A stretch of 42,191 nucleotides of DNA from Candidatus Peribacteria bacterium (GCA_031261265.1 JAISKI010000024.1:1-42191); one strand, 5' to 3'; positions 9,100-21,218 are shown, numbered from the stretch's first letter. A program made the numbers and translations. Notes: a model not told the origin generated them from the sequence alone.

Positions 9100-9316
9100 C
9101 AATTGGGAAGAGTTTTCCACAATATATTCTATCACAAAAGAAATAAAAAGTTGGATTTATTAACATTTTTACAAAATTTTCATACGTAATTTTTCTTGTA
9201 ATTATCAGTTGAAGAGTATTATACAGAGATTTAGACATGTTTTAGACAATTTCACATTATTATTACTATGAATTATTATATATACTCTTACTTTTATTAT
9301 TTATAACCAGAAAGTT

Positions 9317-10831
9317 TTATAAATCGTAAGAAAACTTTTTCTGTACTAATCCTGATAAACTTTCTGAACCGAGTAAATAATCTGCTCCTAACATTATTGT
9401 GATGTCTGTTCCCTCAAAATAACTATATTCTTTTCCATTTTCATCTAATCCTGTTAATATACTTCCTGTATCATAACGAATATCTGTGAAAGGGAGAAAA
9501 GTTTGTATTGCTGATATGGTTGCATCAAGTGGTTCTAAACCATGGATGAGGAGATAACTTCCTGAGCTTGGAGTTTCTGAATTTTGTGTGTTAGTGATAT
9601 TAAATCCATAACGTTTAAGCTTTACTGCAATTTGGCCAGCGAAAGGAGTCGCAGACATTCCTTTAGAACGAGCAACTGCTTTATCGATACCATTCAGAAT
9701 TTCTATTGAAGCTTTTTCTTTTACAAATTGTACATTACTGATGAGAAATTGAGTAAAATCCTGCATTTGTTTGTACTGTTGAACTTTTTCAGCTGTAGCA
9801 TTCATGGGTAAAATTACTGAAGCTCATCAGAATAAATCTCTATTAGGGGTATAAAGAAAACAAGCTGGTGGCATTTTGAGAAAATTTTGAAAGGAACAAT
9901 TTGTAGTAAACCCATAAGAATTAAACTGTCCAAGTTGTTTGATAAATTGTACTGATCGAAGCATTTCTTGTAAAGAAATATTTGTATTCACGTAGTTTTT
10001 ATATTGTGCATAGAGTTGTGGAGCAGTAGAAAGATTGAGTCCAGAAGACAGAATTTTGTCTTTTATTCCCATAATAATCAATTGTTGGCGTAAAGAACGA
10101 GAAAAATCTGAAGTTGAATGTCTAGAACGAGCATATTTTAAAGCTGTTTCTCCATCTAAATGTTGTGGTCCTGCATCGATATGAAAGGTAATATATCCAT
10201 CATTTGGTCGTCTATTTCCATTAGGATAGGTAGTATCATGGAGGGTTTCTGGGACAATAATATCAATCCCTCCAATAGAATCTACTACTTCCTTAAATGC
10301 TGTAAAGTCTACGGTTGCATAATAAGGTATATCCAATCCAAGCATTTGTCCTATGTCTGCTCTCACTCCAGAAGAGGAAAGTGTAAGGTCATCATCATTT
10401 CTTTTAAGATAGGTATAATATAATCCATTAATTCTCCCATATCCTCCATTAGGGTATTTTACTCGTAAATCACGTGGAATAGAAAACATGGAAATATTTC
10501 CAATTTCTGGATTTCGTGAAGCTACAATCATAGAATCTGTGAGAAATCCCCCATCATGTCCTTCTCCTCCATATCCTAGTAGTAAAACATTTACGTTTCC
10601 GTATTGGTCCTTTTTCATTTCCTCTCAGATTTCTTTACTTACCATGGTTATTGTGAAATCTTTTATATCATTCCAAATACCTTTAAAACTTGCAACTAAA
10701 GCAAAAGAAAAAAGTAAAATAATACAAACCCCTATGATAATAATACCTGTTTTTAAAAAATTTTTAAGGGGAGTTTTAGGATTTTTATGAGATCATAAAC
10801 TTACAGAAGAAAAAGATTTTTTAGCAGTCAT
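9317..10831 (-). CDS. LytR-CpsA-Psr (LCP) family protein with LytR C-terminal domain
   Basis: 504 residues. LCP proteins transfer lipid-linked glycopolymers onto peptidoglycan at the outer face of the membrane. A basic N-terminus and one membrane helix (about residues 24-43) lead into the LCP domain. Hallmarks are VLLLGYGGEGHDGG, TDSMIVAS, SIPRDLRVKYP, RINGLY, VDSIGGIDI, HLDGETALKYARSRH and the arginines after DFSRSLRQQ. The C-terminal 150 residues match the LytR_C fold (IEILNGIDKA, then YDTGSILTG). TGA glycines lie in the N-terminal tail, before the LCP domain, and as a GG pair between the two domains. The start is ATG at 10829-10831. A lipoprotein gene lies just upstream on the same strand. 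Confidence 0.92.
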
Positions 10832-10862
10832 AGGTTTTAAAGTATATATAATAAATACGTGG

Positions 10863-12077
10863 TTATTCTAATAAGCTAGAAAGCTGAATAATTTCTCCAG
10901 AGAGAGAAAAATCTGTAGTAGTAGAAGGTTGTAATGTTTCAGATCCTTTAAAAGAGAAGGAAATACTCTCTTGATTATCCAGTTGAAGAGGAGTTAGGAA
11001 GAAATTACCTTCAATAATAAAGTGAAGCTTTGAAGGAGTTTCAGATTGTATTTTGATAGTTCCATCAAGGTCCCGAATTGTTTGAGTATCTTGTGTTTTT
11101 ATTACTTTAATATCGTAATGAGAGGTATTTTTTGGAGTAAGGAGGAGAGAAAAAGATTGATCAGATCTTACACTTTCTTCAGATTTTTCTTGAAGGTCTC
11201 CAAGTGTTAGCAGTAAGGATCCTCTAACATATCAGATTCATAGAGTGAAAGTTTGAGTGTCGGTAGCTAAATACAGTTGAGTATGATATTCTATAGTATT
11301 TTTTTTTGGAAGTCGGTAGGTTATAGTACTTTCTTTAGTTGGATTAAGGGTAATATTTTTTGGTGATATTGTTAATCCTATGAGATCAGAAACTAATTGA
11401 AGATTTTTTTCAAGAGTAGCGATATATTCTGGAGAAAGGCTAGAAATTGTCCCTAAAAATAAATTTTTGGTTTGTGAATCTGGAGTAAATTTAGTAGTAG
11501 GTAAGGGGGTATAAAGGGTGAGTAGGTTTTTGATAATTTCGCTATAACTTGGGGTTTCTACTACACTGATTCCTATGATATCTTTTTGATCTAAAGCGAT
11601 TCGTTTATGAGCTAACTGTTGGGCGAGGAGGGTAATAAATTTTGCTTCAGCATTTCCCTGTCCCATGAAAAATGAAAAATCCTGAATATTAAGATACATC
11701 TCTTTCTCTTTGTAGAGAGTAAGCAGACTTCCTGATACTTGTAAGGGAATATTTTTTTCAAAATTTTTAAAGTCTGCTTGGAAAGAGATACTGCTTTTTT
11801 CTTCTTTTTCTAGGGAAGTATCTTTTGTGGATTGATATTTTACTTGTCCATCTAAAGACTCTTTAGGAAAAGAAAGCTGAAGGTTTGTAGTAGCTTGATA
11901 ATTTTCTGGAAGAGGAGAAAAGTAGTCTTGAAAGGAGGTTTCTATGGATTGTAGTTGATTTTGATAGAGCTCTTGTATTTCAGGTTGAGTGAGATATGGA
12001 GTAGTACAAGCTGAAAGAAAGAGTGTAAAAATCCCTATTCCCAAAAGGAGAGAAAAACGAAAGGTAAATTTATTCAT
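10863..12077 (-). CDS. Secreted lipoprotein of unknown function
   Basis: 404 residues. The signal peptide ends in the lipobox LSAC, so Cys24 would be lipidated and the protein anchored outside the membrane. The rest is Ser/Thr-rich beta-type sequence with no recognised domain. TGA is read as glycine at TLGIGYVRG (two codons); under the standard code the protein would stop about 125 residues early. It ends 31 bp before the LCP gene on the same strand, so the two are probably co-transcribed, and it may be an accessory of surface polymer handling (inference). Confidence 0.8.
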
Positions 12078-12223
12078 TTGCTAAGAAAAGGATAAATATT
12101 GTTTCAAAAGACTAGTGAAATGAGAGAGAAAAACAACCTCATTTTTAATAACTCTTTGATTTTTTACTAAAAATCCATAAGGTATTCTTATCTGTTCCTT
12201 TATTTTCCTTTATTATTATCATA

Positions 12224-12961
12224 ATGCCTCTTTTGATCCCTAGTGAAGTGTCTACTCAACTTACTATGTTAAAGGAGTATCTTAGTTGATTGGGAGTTTC
12301 TCCTGAAAATATTCAAAATACTGAACTTTTTCTGATAGCTTTTATCCATAAGTCTTATGCTGCAGATTTTAAAGAAATCACCTCTCACAATGAACGTTTG
12401 GAATTTGTAGGAGATGGAATTTTAGGGGCAGTTATTGCAAAACTTCTTTTTGTGCGTAATCCAGAGATGGATGAGAGTATTATGACTTTGTATAAAATTG
12501 CGTTAGTACGTGAAGAAACTCTGGCTGAGGTGAGCAGAGATATTGGTTTGGATAAACAGATTTTTATTTCTCGTGGTGAGGAACATTCCAAAGGGCGTGA
12601 AAAAGATACTATTCTTGGTGATGCATTTGAGGCTTTGTTAGGATATCTTTATTTGGATATGGGAGAAAGTGTCGTAGAAGATTTTGTGAATAGGCATTTA
12701 TATCCTAAGATTACCACTATTTCTAAGCGTCCTGTGAAATCCTATAAAACTATGGTGCAAGAAATTGTCCAGCATGAAACTAAACTTACTCCAGAATATT
12801 TGGATACTGAGGTAAAGACTGATGAAAAAAAGAATATGATTACCTATAAATCTGAGCTTTTGGTTAGTGGAAAAAAGAAAGCTGAAGGTTTTTGAACTAA
12901 CAAGAAAAAAGCTCAAGAAGCTGCTGCAAAAAATTTTTATGAAGAAAGAGGGAGAAAATAG
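12224..12961 (+). CDS. rnc: Ribonuclease III
   Basis: 245 residues, the usual RNase III length. RNase III cleaves double-stranded RNA in rRNA maturation and mRNA turnover. The catalytic domain has the signature HNERLEFVGDGILG with its acidic residues, and GDAFEALLGYLYLD later. The C-terminal dsRNA-binding domain ends GFGTNKKKAQEAAAKN, matching the family GxGxSKKxAExxAA pattern, in which the second glycine is TGA 12893-12895. A further TGA glycine is residue 22. ATG 12224 gives a normal N-terminus; starting after the first TGA would lose part of the first helix. Confidence 0.94.
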
Positions 12962-12979
12962 TTTAGTTTTCAATTAATT

Positions 12980-14173
12980 TTATTTCCAAGCGATTCCTTT
13001 TCCGCTTTTTCAGATTTTTTCTAATTTTCGATAATTTTTTACTCCTACAAAGAGTCCGATAATTCCTATAAAAGTATACATAGGGACATAGATGATAGAA
13101 TACGGGATAATCAGAAAAAATTTCCGAGCATGTTTTCGTTTATTCAAAAGAGGGATAACATACGGTAGAGAGAGGAGGGAAAATGAGGATTTTACGAAGA
13201 TGAGATTGAGCCACCATTTTGCATTGAAGACAATGAGAAATGCTTTTAAGATGTTAGGTTGGTTGAAAATGGTGACAAAAAGATCATAATTCTGAATCAT
13301 TTGGAAAACGAGACTTACCATCAATAAATTGAAGGAAAAAATCATAATTACGTGAAGTGGATTTTTTATTCGTATTTCTGGGTATTTGATCCAACAGTGG
13401 GTTCCTCCAGAATTTCGTCTGATTTTCTGTTTATATCGCGTTTTGAAGGTTGCAGGGACAAAAGTCGAGACTCTATGGAAGGATTGCTGGACTTTGTAGC
13501 CAGCTTTATTTAGCTTAAATGCGAGGTCTAAATCTTCGGTCATCATCCATGAAGAAAACTTCTTTACTTGAAAAAAAGCCGATTTTTTTACCATGAAACA
13601 CCCTCATCGTAGAGCAATCGCTCCAAAGGTATTATAGGATCCTTGGATGAGATCCAGCATTACGTATTCTATATTTTGCATAATGGGTAAAAAACCGTTG
13701 TTGTAGGGGATGTAGGGGCAAGAAACAGCAGCTATTTTTTCATTTCCTTGCATTCTGGCGAGCATGTCATGAATATGCTTTTTCTGGATAATTACATCAG
13801 CATCGAGAATTAATAACTTATGATGTAAAGCTAAATCAGAGGCCGTATTAAGAGTTTCAGATTTTCAGAGATTTTTTTCATTATCTATGAGGGTAAATCC
13901 ATATTGTTTTTGGAGCATCTTTAATTGTTCCAGAGAGTTGTCGGTGGATTTGTCGTTTATTACGATCAACTGAAAATGCTCTGAGGGGTAGGATTCATAC
14001 ACACTTTTGATCGTCAATGCGATACTTTCTCCGTCATTGTAGCAAGGAATAAGAATAGAAATATCCTCCATCTCTTTCAGCTTTCTTTTTTTTCTTCGAT
14101 CAATGAAAAAGAAAATTATTACAAGGATAAAACTCACTAAGTAGCAATAGAAGGAGATACTAATGAAATTCAT
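12980..14173 (-). CDS. Family 2 glycosyltransferase, membrane-bound processive type
   Basis: 397 residues joined across three TGA codons. An N-terminal membrane helix is followed by a GT-A domain: ISILIPCYNDGE, INDKSTDNS, the LDADV nucleotide-sugar site (DAD at 124-126), MTEDLDLAFKL (TED about 212-214) and RRNSGG where processive enzymes usually have QxxRW. Two or three C-terminal helices follow. This resembles PgaC-like polysaccharide synthases that make and export a polymer. The sugar cannot be inferred. The QxxRW motif is altered to KIRRNSGG, so processivity is uncertain. An MscL-like gene lies just upstream on the same strand. Confidence 0.88.
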
Positions 14174-14211
14174 GTGATAAGGGGAAAATAAATTTTTAAT
14201 GAAGGGGTTGA

Positions 14212-14574
14212 TTATTTAATTTGGATACTCACGTATTTTACTAAGAGGAAAATGAGAAAGGCGGTGATGAGAAAATCAATGAAAGAAGAGAGTACTTTTC
14301 CATAAAGAATCCCTTTGTAGGAGAGATCAGAGAGTTTTTCGATCTTCAGCTTTTTGAAAAGAGGATTGAAAATCAGTGGAGTGACAAAATCTTCTACGAT
14401 AGATTTCGTAAAATCTGCAACTTTTTTCGCAATGAGGAGACCTACTGCTACCCCAAAGATATTGTAGGTTTGGATAAAGTCGATAAATTGACTTCGAATA
14501 TTAGGGTCATTTGTGACGGTTTCCATGGGCTTATCCAGAATAGGGAATAAAATTCTGATTATGAGCTTAGTCAT
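14212..14574 (-). CDS. mscL: MscL-like large-conductance mechanosensitive channel
   Basis: 120 residues with two membrane helices. The FIDFIQTYNIFGVAVGLLIAK segment followed by SIVEDFVTPLIF matches the first helix and following loop of MscL, and FIDFLITAFLIFLLVKYV matches the second. MscL opens under membrane tension to release solutes during osmotic downshock. The terminal AKKV replaces the more usual GAAF, so the family fit is good but diverged. The true stop is TAA and there is no TGA. It lies 38 bp upstream of the glycosyltransferase gene on the same strand. Confidence 0.75.
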   Translation of the reverse strand: MTKLIIRILFPILDKPMETVTNDPNIRSQFIDFIQTYNIFGVAVGLLIAKKVADFTKSIVEDFVTPLIFNPLFKKLKIEKLSDLSYKGILYGKVLSSFIDFLITAFLIFLLVKYVSIQIK

Positions 14575-14625
14575 ATGAAAGAGAAATGCAAGAAATTTGT
14601 TTTTCAGATGATGTTGGGGTTATCT

Positions 14626-14681
14626 TATACTTTTTGCATTTTCTCTTGCAAAAGGAGTACATATTGTCATATATGGACAAT
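14626..14681 (+). promoter_or_regulatory. Promoter and palindrome upstream of the lamin-tail nuclease gene
   Basis: TATACT at 14626-14631 is a likely -10; no convincing -35 is seen. ATTGTC at 14663-14668 and GACAAT at 14676-14681 form a perfect inverted repeat with a 7-bp gap, lying between the -10 and the start codon. A partial repeat, GACATTGTC, follows at about 14686. It could be a repressor site. Leader length would be about 85 nt. Confidence 0.45.
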
Positions 14682-14724
14682 AAGGGACATTGTCTAAACT
14701 ACTTTATTTTCTCTTTTTGCAACC

Positions 14725-17700
14725 ATGTTTAAAAAGGTTTTTTCTCTTTTCCTCGTTGCTGTTCTGATTTTTCAGACTTTGGGGGACTTTTTTATTTTCG
14801 CAGAGGAGAATGATTTCTCTGAAAGTGTTGAGATTATGGAAGAGAAAGATATTTTAGAAGAAGAAATTTCTCCTGAGGAAAATATTGTAGAAAAAGCTGA
14901 AATTCTTGATATATATATGGAAGATTCACTTAAAGAGGAAGATTTGCTACCGATGGCAACTTTAAATTCAGGTTCTCTTACATTGAAAATTACTGAGGTT
15001 TATCCATGGAGTGCAAATGAACGAATCGAAATCACTAATTTTGGAGAAGAAGCATTTTCAGGAATTTTGACTATAAAAACGAATGCAGGGAATTCCAATA
15101 CCTCTACAGGAATGGTGGAGTTAGCAGCACACACTTCCTTACTCATAGTAAATATGACTATTACAGGAATACATACTGAAGATATTATCATAATTAATGC
15201 CTCTAAAGATTTCACTATAACAGATACCAAAGAAGCAGTTATCCAGATTTTTTATGAAGAAAAATTCTTAGATAAATTTGAGGTAAGCTTGAGTGATATG
15301 ACAACATCTGCTAATAAAAACAAAAATAAATCCTTTGAAAGATATTTTAATACTGCAAGCGGAACAATACAAGCAACCACTTCTGATCATCTTTCTCATA
15401 ATCTTACAGGATTTAGTATCAACCCCTGAAAAGTTTTTGGTAATCAACTTCCTTGAGATTTCCCTATTATTCCAGATGCTCCTACAGAACAAGAAAACCC
15501 TTCTTATGATAATAGTAAAGCTCAACTGGTGATTTCGGAGGTATTTTATGATTCAGCATTTGTCTGTACAGCACGAGATATTCAAGATTGGGGATGTGAT
15601 GAAACGGATCATGAATATTATCCAGATGAAGAGTGGATTGAAATTTTTAACTTTGGCTCATGAGCTTTCAGTGGAACTATCACATTATCAGGGCAAATTT
15701 TTTCAGGAGATATGACCTCTTATTCCTATTCGGTTTTTATCCCAACAGGAGGATTTCTCGTTCTAGCAGATAAACAAGCTGTATTTGAAGATTCTTTTAC
15801 AGACGCTACGATAAATAGTACTCATAAATTCCCTGATTTTGATATCCCTGATACATCAGAAATTTTAATAGATCTAATAATAGATGAACAAGTGGTAGAT
15901 AATTTTTTTGTTCATCAATATTGGGTAGAATATCTACAAGGATACAGAGAATCACTACATAAAATTTTCTGATTATCAGGAACCATAGTGAGTAGAGCCT
16001 CTACCAATGATACAGTAAATCTGAAATGATCCCGTTTAGGGAATCCTGGAATTCCATATGACTATGAAGAAAGCGATAATCCCTTAGATTTTGCTTATGC
16101 AGATGGGAAGAGACCTCCTAAGATTCCAGACCATTTACCTAATGAAAAGTGTGATGAAGCACTAAAAGATCTCCTAACTATTTCTGAGGTGTTTCGATGA
16201 AGCAGTAGTGGACTATATCAACCTTATATAGAATTTTTTCTCCATGAAGATATGGAGAATACTTATGATGCATTACTTCTCTCTGGTTCATTACTGGAAA
16301 AGTCATTGGAAATTAATCTGGATCATGGTAATGATATTGAGAATGTCTATGAAAGATCACAATTACAGAAAAATACAAGACTGATTGTGACAAATTCTGA
16401 CGACAGATTGGCAAATGCCTGACTGCTAACGGTCGTTTATCATTCTGGCTTTGTATTGAAAGACATGTATTGAGGACTAGAAGTATATTGATTGACTGGA
16501 CAAAATAGACAACTTTTGGACATTGTAGACGTATTAACATGACAAGTAGGAAAATCAACCTATGATAACTATGGAAAATATGGTAGTGATAGGGTGCGAG
16601 CATGCGGGGATCCTTTGACTTACCTTGACGACTTTTCGCCAGGATTTGGGGAAGAAGTTTTGGAATATTTTTCTCCTACAGCTGACTTTAATATTAAAAT
16701 CATTGAAGTCCCAAAATATTCGTGAGGAGGATGAGGGTGTGTTTCCTCTGCTTCTTCCAAAGAATTACCTATCACAAATGGAACAGGAGTTATTACTCCT
16801 ATCGAAGAGAGTAAGGTGACAGATGATGACCCTTCTGTCGATCAACCAGAACCTCTTCTTACAGGTAAAACTCTAAAAATTCTCGCTATAGAACCAAAAT
16901 CCCCTGAATCTATCACTCTTCAATCTTTTCTTCCTTATGATATAGATTTCACCAAACACACTCTTTATCTTAAAACTTCTACCGCTACTACCAAAAAATA
17001 TATCGATGGAACTCTTTCTGCAAATTCTGTCGATACCTTTACAAAAAACTTTGGATTTTTGGATGCAGGTGCTTGTGTTTCGCTTTATTCAGGAGATATC
17101 TTATTAGATACGATATGTTATACCGCTGAAACTGCTGTAAAGGAAAGTGAAAAAAAAGCTGAAACTCCGACTTTTATTCCTGCTGATTACCAAGTAAAAA
17201 TTCTTGATATTCTCTATGATCCTGATGGTGCTGATACGGATAATGAGACGATCACCCTTCAAAATCTTTCTAGTCAGATTCTTGATCTTTCTTTTCTCAA
17301 ACTCAAAATCAATACTACTAATAAAAAGCTGACAGGGATTCTTAACCCAGGAGAAATTAAGACCTTTAAAGGGACTTTTGGATTTCCAAATTCTACCAAA
17401 AGTGGGGAAGAAGTGATGGTTTCTCTTTTTTATGATACCACTATTTTCGATACGTATTTTTACAATCCCAATACTCCCAAAATTGTTGCACAGTCGGGGG
17501 AAGTGAAAGTGTATTCTGTACTAGATGGAGATACCTTTCGTTTTCGTAAAGAGGATGGGACGTTGCAATCAGTCCGTTTGCTAGGAGTAGATGCTCCTGA
17601 AAGCACAACGACTCGTTATCGTCATACGGAATGTTTCGGTACAGAAGCAAAGACTTATCTGACCAACCTCATCAAAAACAAGTCTATTCGTCTCGAATAT

Positions 17701-19146
17701 GATCCTACTCAACAACAAGTGGACAGTTATGGCAGACTTTTGGCTTATGTGTATCTTGGTGAGGTGCTCGTTAATGAAAAAATGCTTACTGATGGATATG
17801 CTAAAGAATATACCTATAAATCTGCTTATCAATTTCAATCTGCTTTCCAATCAGCTGAAAAATCGGCAAAAGCGAAAAATGTTTGATTGTGGTCTGCTTC
17901 CACTTGTTGAGTTAGTATTGAAGAGGTTCCTGAGGCACGAGGATTTGATTACGATAAACTTCCTCTGAAAATTACTTCTTTGGAGTATGATCCAGAGGGT
18001 TCTGATAAGGATAATGAAACCGTTATCTTATCCTTGGACCTTTCTGCTATCGCGAACCAAAATGGCGAGATAATTCAAAGTATATCGTGAATAGACTTTT
18101 CCGATAATTTCAAATTGACGATCTTTCCATGGGGAGAATACGCAACTTGAACTACCAAAAATAAATCTCTAGAATCCTTCTGATTTCTTCCTCTGGCTGA
18201 TACTTTTACTTTCAAGGGCGATTTTGCACTTCCCAATACTAAAGCTACCTGTGTTTCGTTAAAATATAAAGAATACACGTTTGATACTAAATGTTATAAT
18301 CCATGAATGGACGAAGAACTCCTACTTTCGTGAGAGATTATTTCTTCTGAACTTCCTGCTATTTCTATCCGTTCTCTGCTTCCTAATCCTTCAGGGAAAG
18401 ATAGTGAGAAGGAGGAGATTACGTTGTTGCGGAGTGAGGACAGCGATTCATTGGAGGAACTGAATTTGTCACCAGATTTTTATTTGCTGATCAATAATAA
18501 AACGAAAAAAAAGCTGAATGGAATCCTTCTGCCAAATCAAGAAATCACGATTAAAGGAAGTTTCAGTTTCCCGAATACTGCTTCGTGTGTGACACTGATG
18601 AAAGGAACTAATCCGATTGATAGCTTTTGTTATGGAAAAGCAGGAGAGGGGGTGCGTTTCTCTTCCACTAATGTAGCCGTTTCAGAAATCCCTGATGAAG
18701 AGCTTGCCCTGGTAAAAAAGATTACCTTGGTGAAAAAATTGGATCAGCTTTGTATCTCTTATAATAAGGTGCTTTTCGGTTGTAAAAAGATTCCTAATTC
18801 TACTACAGAAAAAAATACCAAATTACTTTCGTTTCAGAATAATTATATTGCAGAGTTGGAAAAGTATCTCAAAAATAATTATTCCTTACTCTATTATGAA
18901 TCAGATTTAAGAGAGTTATTTGCTCTCTATACTGCTACCAAAAAAGAGATAAAGGCTGGCTGATATACCTTTACTCGAAAATGAGCAACCCTTCCGTTGA
19001 CTGATGTAGCTTCAGTACTTTCTACACAGTATCATCAATCTGCTTCGGAGTATCTCGTTTCCAGTGTAGCGGAACATTTGCCTATTTCACTGGTAGCGTA
19101 TTATCAGCAGGAAAAGACAAAGTGGTATGAGGAATTATCGAAATAA
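14725..19146 (+). CDS. Giant secreted lamin-tail-domain protein with embedded thermonuclease (SNase) domain
   Basis: 1473 residues spanning about 20 TGA glycine codons; the standard code would shatter it. A signal peptide is followed by an acidic Glu-rich segment. Several beta-rich repeats resemble lamin-tail domains (LKITEVYPWSANERIEITN, LVISEVFYDSA then EEWIEIFNFG). A glycine-rich linker containing GGGGGC precedes residue 700. The SNase domain at about 924-1062 keeps DGDTF, RLLGVDAPE, DSYGRLLAYV and NVGLW, the last glycine being TGA. More lamin-tail-like units follow, then a helical C-terminus. SNase domains cut DNA and RNA with calcium. Likely role: surface or secreted nuclease that supplies nucleotides or attacks other cells (inference). 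No membrane anchor or sorting motif is obvious. Confidence 0.88.
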
Positions 19147-19171
19147 TAGTCTCTTGTGAAAAAGCTGGATG

Positions 19172-19759
19172 TTAACTTTGAGTCAGGAGATGTTGTAAAT
19201 TTACTCCTCCTTGTTGATATGCTTCTCGGGTTGCTTCCCCCATCATAATAATTTTAGCTAAGGTTTCTGTGGGAATCTCCTGAATGGAACGATCTCCTCC
19301 AGCTACACTCATTGCAATATGATAGTAATAAGATTCTGGATCTAATTTTCCGTTTTTTCCTAAAACCCATCCTCCCAAAAAGGCTGAAAGGGATTGTCTG
19401 GATTTTTTGGTAGTGGTTTTTCTGTGTTCAATTTCTTGGATCATTGCTTGATATCCATCCTGCAGGGTTGCAAAGACAGAGTAGTAATTTCCATTAGGGG
19501 ATTTATAGACTCCAATAGCTCAGCTTCCTTGTCCATTTAAAAGATTTCCAGGATTATTGGTGTCTCTCCCAACATTCCTACTTCGGTGAGGTCTTTGGAG
19601 ATCGTTTGTACTGAAAAGTGGGAGCCCTTGATAAGTTTTAGAAGTATTGAGGACTTCTCCAGCTAGTATAGTTTCTGTGTATTCAGGAAAATCTTGCGTA
19701 GAGGTTGAGGTATAGGCATGCATAAAGAGTAGAGTAATAAGAGATATTAGAGAGGTCAT
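19172..19759 (-). CDS. Secreted NNPGN-type (lysozyme-like) protein
   Basis: 195 residues across one TGA (GQGSGAIGVYKSP). A short N-terminal hydrophobic segment acts as a signal peptide. TNNPGNLLNGQ followed by GVYKSPNGNYYSVFATLQDGYQAM resembles the NPGN...G...F...DG.A pattern of phage-type and lytic-transglycosylase-like murein hydrolases. Such proteins act on peptidoglycan. No catalytic glutamate can be assigned with confidence. It is convergent with the lamin-tail nuclease gene, the stops being about 26 bp apart. The start ATG 19757-19759 is the only ATG before an upstream stop. It may help in pilus or host interaction; that is speculation. Confidence 0.65.
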
Positions 19760-19875
19760 TCGTGATCATAAAGTAAAATCGCTTTTATAAGGATATTCAG
19801 AATTTCTTTTTTTTGCAAAATTTTAGAGAAGTTTTTTCCGTTTTGTGTTGACTTTTGGTATATATATTAACAGAG

Positions 19876-20040
19876 GTGTTCTTTAACCCCTCTGGAAATT
19901 ATTTCATTCTCCATTTGTTTGCGTTAATAGCAGGACATCTCTTCACAATACTTCATCGTGTTATGGAAAGAAGTTGACTACTATTAAAGACTTATTTGAA
20001 GAATCCTATTACCTATGTGTTGATGGGATTTTTTTTATAA
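19876..20040 (+). CDS. Possible 54-residue membrane peptide; region could instead encode a small RNA
   Basis: A GTG-initiated frame of 54 codons, preceded by AGAG, reads through one TGA (MERSGLLL) and ends TAA 20038-20040. It contains one hydrophobic segment (FILHLFALIAGHLFTILH). The last codons overlap a hairpin (AATCCTAT with ATGGGATT, one G-U pair) followed by eight T, which looks like a terminator. If so, the 19870-20040 region is a short transcript, coding or not. TTGACT lies at about 19852 but a -10 at the right distance is poor. Unrecognised. Confidence 0.35.
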
Positions 20041-20072
20041 AAGAAGCATGATGTAAAAAAGTCCTCGAAAAA

Positions 20073-20101
20073 TTGACAAATTCTCCTCATTTTTGTATAA
20101 T
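20073..20101 (+). promoter_or_regulatory. Perfect consensus sigma-70 promoter of pilT
   Basis: TTGACA 20073-20078, exactly 17 bp, TATAAT 20096-20101. This is the only full consensus promoter in the window. The leader is about 36 nt to ATG 20144. Confidence 0.92.
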
Positions 20102-20143
20102 TAAGTGTAGTTCTAAGACTTTTATCTTCTACATCAAACAAAA

Positions 20144-21217
20144 ATGCAAGGAATCTGACTGGAAATTGAGTCTGTTTTAAAGCTTATCGCAGGGAATCAG
20201 AATATCTCTGATCTGCATCTTTCAGCTGGAGAGCTGGTAGCGTATAGACTTAATGGAGAGATTGTGAGAAAAGAAGAAATGGGAAAAATCTGAGATGAAA
20301 ATATGGAAATCATCCTCAGACAGCTTTTTAAAAACAATCCCCAGAGATTTGATAAATTTTTGGCTGATAAAGAAGCTGACTTTGCTTATGTCTCCAAAGA
20401 TGGTACGGCGTATAGAGTTAACTCCTTTTTCACTACAGGAAGAATTGGTGTGGTTATGAGAAAAATCAATAGCCAGCCAAAAGTGTTAGACGAAATTATG
20501 TTTCAAAATACTGCAGATGCGATAAAAAAGAGTATTCTTGCTTCACAAAAAGGACTTTTCTTGGTGACGGGACCTACGGGATCTGGAAAGTCTACCTCTA
20601 TTGTGGCAATGCTCGAAGAGATTAATAAAACTCAGCCTTATAATATTATTACGATAGAAGATCCTATTGAATATGTATTCCAAGCTAAAAAAGCTTTGAT
20701 TTCTCAGAGAGAGATTGGACATGATACACGATCCTTTGATAATGCAATCAAATCTGCTTTGAGAGAGGATCCTAATATTATTTTTGTGGGAGAGATCAGA
20801 AATACTGAGACGGCAAATGCGGTTCTTGATTTAGCAGAGACAGGGCATTTAGTATTCTCTACTTTGCATACTAATTCTGCTACAGCGACTATCAATAGAT
20901 TTCTTTCCTTTTTCCCTGCTGATATGCAGAATGGAGTAGTAGATAGATTATCTGATGCTTTGGCTGGAGTACTTTCTCAAAGTTTGGTGAAGAGAAAAGA
21001 TGGAATGGGTAGAATAGCTATTTTCGAACTTCTCCTCAATAATAATGCTGTTCGCAATAATCTTAAAAAAAGAGAAATAGAACAGATCCAAAATATCATT
21101 GAGACTTCCAGTCAAAATGGAATGATTACGATGAGACAGTATGCAAAGAAATTACTTGATAGACAAGTAATTGATCAGAGTGAAGCAGATATGCTGATGA
21201 ATACAAGAGTGTTATAG
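20144..21217 (+). CDS. pilT: Type IV pilus retraction/twitching ATPase PilT
   Basis: 357 residues. PilT hexamers power pilus retraction at the cytoplasmic face. The N-terminal domain has SDLHLSAGE and YRLNGEI. Then come Walker A GPTGSGKST (about 143-151), the Asp box TIEDPIEYVF, Walker B IIFVGEIRN (about 212-220) and the His box TLHTNSA (about 240-246). Two N-terminal glycines are TGA; without them the frame would start 53 residues late and lose SDLHLSAGE. The stop is TAG. The strong promoter and the pilin-like genes downstream suggest a surface-contact machine. Confidence 0.94.
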
Positions 21218-21218
21218 T

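Noticed and set aside
16313..16603. Minus-strand ORF within the lamin-tail nuclease gene
   Set aside because: Low-complexity shadow of the plus-strand coding sequence.
14725..19146. Series of short separate genes or a decayed pseudogene
   Set aside because: All fragments share one frame broken only by TGA, never by TAA or TAG, and domain motifs run across the breaks.
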